In this document: positions 59,436 to 61,383 of the stretch, piece after piece
Numbering within the stretch: the stretch's first letter is position 1
How the letters are laid out: the number at the start of each line of letters is the position of its first letter
Assembly (NCBI GenBank): GCA_937907455.1
Contig: CALESQ010000049.1
Location: forward strand, 1-61,383
DNA from: an uncultured Caldilineales bacterium
Lineage (GTDB): Bacteria; Chloroflexota; Anaerolineae; JAAEKA01
Direction: 5' to 3'
DNA: 61,383 nucleotides
Translations under genes and position numbers: made by a program
The notes under the pieces: generated by a model
Database searches by the model: none
Told to the model about the DNA's origin: nothing
The model's input: only the letters and a program-made list of their open reading frames with translations

Positions 59436-61383
59436 ATGAAATCGCCATGGAAGCGTTTCTCAGGTGTTCTGGTGTTGGTGTTGATCGGTGTAATGGCCTT
59501 CGCGTCATCAAACATCATGCAACCCGACGCGTCGTTGGTGCGCCGTTCGCGTGCCATGCCCATTGGTCAAGCCTCTGGCCAAGCCAATGGCCCGGTTACC
59601 TCCGATGTGGAAACCAAACCGCTTGCCAGTGGACCGGTTGTGATCCAAATGGATCATATGGACGTTTCACCCGCATTGCGTGACATTGCTCCCGTCGTTG
59701 ATCCAAAATCAGACCCCACGCTCATACGCTTTATGGAAGCAGAATTGCTGCCGGGGCATGAAAAGACGGGCAGTTTCAGTGGTGTAGATGCAGCCTACCA
59801 GACCGCTCACGGGCCGGACGCCATGCCGGGGCCGATCCAGAACTGGGATGGCATCAACAACGTAGGCTTTAGCGTGCGCCCGCCGGACACCAACGGCGAT
59901 GTCGGCCCCAATCACTATGTGCAGTGGGTCAACCTGCGTTTCCAGATCTGGAACAAGACCGGCACATCGCTGTACGGCCCGGCTCAGGGCAACACGCTCT
60001 GGAGTGGTTTTGGTGGCCAATGCGAAACCACCAATGACGGCGACCCGGTGGTGCTGTACGATCACCAGGCCAACCGCTGGGTGATGATGCAGTTTGCCGT
60101 CACCAGCACGCCCAACCTGCTCTGCTTTGCCGTGTCGCAAACCGGAGATCCGCTGGGAAGCTGGAACCGCTATTCCTATTCCTGGCCCAACAGCTATATG
60201 CCCGACTATCCTAAGATGGGTCTGTGGCCTGATGGCTACTACGTTTCGGTTAATCAGTTTACACAAGCCGGTAGCTGGGCCGGCGCTGGTGTGTTGGCGA
60301 TGCAGCGTTCGCAAATGCTGACAGGCGGCGCAGCACAAAGCATTTACTTCAACGGCAATGCCTACAATCCCAACTATGGCGGCATGCTGCCCGCCGACTG
60401 GGAAGGGCCTGTCGCTCCGCCTAGCGGCGCACCCATCCCCTTCGCCGAATGGGATGACAGTGCCTGGATTGCGCCGAGTGATGCACTGCGCATCTGGAAC
60501 TTCCACGTAGACTGGGTCACTCCGGCCAACTCCTACTTCGGCACAGCCGGTTCACCCTTTGTACCGACCTATACGATCAACACCAGTGACGTTGATCCCA
60601 CCCTGTGCGCAGGATCACCGGCCTGTATTGATCAGCCTGGCACCACGGTGATGCTGCACGACATTGCCGACCGTCTGATGCACCGTATGCAGTACCGCAA
60701 CTTCGGCGGTTATCAGACCCTGGTGAGCAACCACACGGTAGACACCAACAGCCCTGCGGGCCGCGCTGGCATCCATTGGTTCGAGTTGCGCAACACAGGC
60801 AGCGGCTGGGGCATGAATCAGCAGGGCGTCTACGGCCCGGCGGATACCACCTCCACCAGCCGCTGGATGGGCTCGATCGCGATGGACGGCACAGGCAACA
60901 TCGCTTTGGGTTACAGCATCACCGATAACGTCAGCCTGTATCCCAGCATTCGTTATGCAGGCCGCCTGGTGGGCGACCCGCTCAACACCCTGCCGCAAAG
61001 CGAAGCCACCCTGGTGACCGGCGGCGGCTATCAAAACGACAGTTTCAACCGCTGGGGCGATTACAGCGCCATGCAGGTTGACCCAGTGGACGACTGCACC
61101 TTCTGGTACACGCAGGAATATGCGCAGACCAACGGAGGCTACAACTGGTATACCCGCGTTGGTTCCTTCCGCTTTGCGGCCTGCGGCACCACTGACTTTG
61201 CTATGGATGTAACCCCGGACGCGCAGCAAGTCTGCTCACCAGGGACAGCCACCTACACCGTAGGCACCACAGCCATCGGCGGTTTTGACGGCGGCATTAC
61301 CCTCAGCGCCACCGGCAACCCGGGCACGGCCACCTTCACCCCCAACCCCGTCACCCCGCCCGCCAGCAGCACCCTCACCATCA
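59436..61383 (+). CDS. large secreted protein, probable beta-propeller plus Ig-like module, truncated by window end
   Basis: An open frame of at least 649 codons from ATG 59436 (purine-rich GAAAGGAAAGG upstream) to the window edge without a stop. A hydrophobic N-terminal helix (about 10-25) suggests a signal peptide or anchor. The body has repeated Trp/Tyr/Gly-rich strands suggesting a beta-propeller: VQWVNLRFQIWNKTG, DGDPVVLYDHQANRWVMMQF, RWMGSIAMDGTGNIALGYS, and RWGDYSAMQVDPVDDCTFWY. This kind is found in uncharacterised secreted bacterial proteins and is loosely sialidase-like. From about residue 588 the Ig-like module of the two preceding proteins begins (VCSPGTATYTVGTT, SATGNPG, NPVTPPASSTLTI). 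No catalytic residues are recognised. It continues outside the window. Confidence 0.8.
   Translation, partial: MKSPWKRFSGVLVLVLIGVMAFASSNIMQPDASLVRRSRAMPIGQASGQANGPVTSDVETKPLASGPVVIQMDHMDVSPALRDIAPVVDPKSDPTLIRFMEAELLPGHEKTGSFSGVDAAYQTAHGPDAMPGPIQNWDGINNVGFSVRPPDTNGDVGPNHYVQWVNLRFQIWNKTGTSLYGPAQGNTLWSGFGGQCETTNDGDPVVLYDHQANRWVMMQFAVTSTPNLLCFAVSQTGDPLGSWNRYSYSWPNSYMPDYPKMGLWPDGYYVSVNQFTQAGSWAGAGVLAMQRSQMLTGGAAQSIYFNGNAYNPNYGGMLPADWEGPVAPPSGAPIPFAEWDDSAWIAPSDALRIWNFHVDWVTPANSYFGTAGSPFVPTYTINTSDVDPTLCAGSPACIDQPGTTVMLHDIADRLMHRMQYRNFGGYQTLVSNHTVDTNSPAGRAGIHWFELRNTGSGWGMNQQGVYGPADTTSTSRWMGSIAMDGTGNIALGYSITDNVSLYPSIRYAGRLVGDPLNTLPQSEATLVTGGGYQNDSFNRWGDYSAMQVDPVDDCTFWYTQEYAQTNGGYNWYTRVGSFRFAACGTTDFAMDVTPDAQQVCSPGTATYTVGTTAIGGFDGGITLSATGNPGTATFTPNPVTPPASSTLTI

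Overview
This 61.4-kb, GC-rich window is a gene-dense bacterial chromosomal segment. No rRNA, tRNA, phage, plasmid or CRISPR locus was recognised. The mix of genes suggests a Chloroflexota member of the Anaerolineae/Caldilineae type: SulP-rhodanese, a fused EcfAA ATPase, FeoA-FeoA-FeoB-FeoC, YcgQ/YcgR-like membrane proteins, a MoeA-PBP bidomain protein, a KimA-type potassium importer, and large secreted proteases with shared C-terminal modules. This assignment is an inference from gene content. Starts are often GTG or TTG, and many neighbours overlap as ATGA or TGATG, so much of the window is in translationally coupled operons.

Layout. 0.1-7.5 kb, minus strand: surface glycan genes (ArnE/EamA-like half transporter, sulfotransferase, O-antigen-ligase/TPR protein, B12-radical SAM protein, polyprenyl-type glycosyltransferase, hexapeptide acyltransferase). 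7.6-12.0 kb, plus: sulfate permease with a rhodanese tail, a GlpX-like protein that has lost catalytic residues, and an SGNH hydrolase. 12.2-13.8 kb: phosphoglucomutase. 13.9-17.2 kb, minus: a complete ECF vitamin transporter (T, fused A-A, S) headed by a 54-residue coiled-coil gene. 17.8-22.6 kb, minus: histidine ammonia-lyase behind a feo ferrous-iron operon with a palindromic operator. 22.8-25.8 kb, plus: YcgQ/YcgR-like pair and an Ig/beta-propeller protein. 26.0-32.3 kb, minus: GDPD, pseudo-receiver-DUF309, thioesterase, acyl-CoA ligase, methyltransferase and chain-length determinant. 32.5-39.1 kb, plus: two CNNM/CorC paralogs, M23-like protein, FMN reductase, AttH-like protein, Maf, and an esterase with its own promoter. 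39.3-47.3 kb, minus: isochorismatase-like hydrolase and cupin; KdpE/KdpD-like two-component system beside a KimA-like K+ importer; MoeA-PBP. 47.6-52.1 kb: YyaL-type thioredoxin protein (plus) and glycogen debranching enzyme (minus). 52.5-61.4 kb, plus: three consecutive large secreted proteins (M14 carboxypeptidase with dockerin, S8 protease with C-terminal anchor, and a third open at the window edge) sharing an Ig-like module.

Between genes lie several small repeat families: a ~172-bp element with 16-bp terminal inverted repeats (two full copies, one core copy), short degenerate word repeats peculiar to each gap, and a GC-rich REP-like element. A word repeat and the REP-like element also appear in frame inside the radical SAM and MoeA genes. 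The most unusual leads are the catalytically degenerate GlpX paralog in a sulfate operon, the co-degenerated ATP site of the fused EcfA, and the KdpDE-like system with a promoter-embedded palindrome next to a KimA-type importer.
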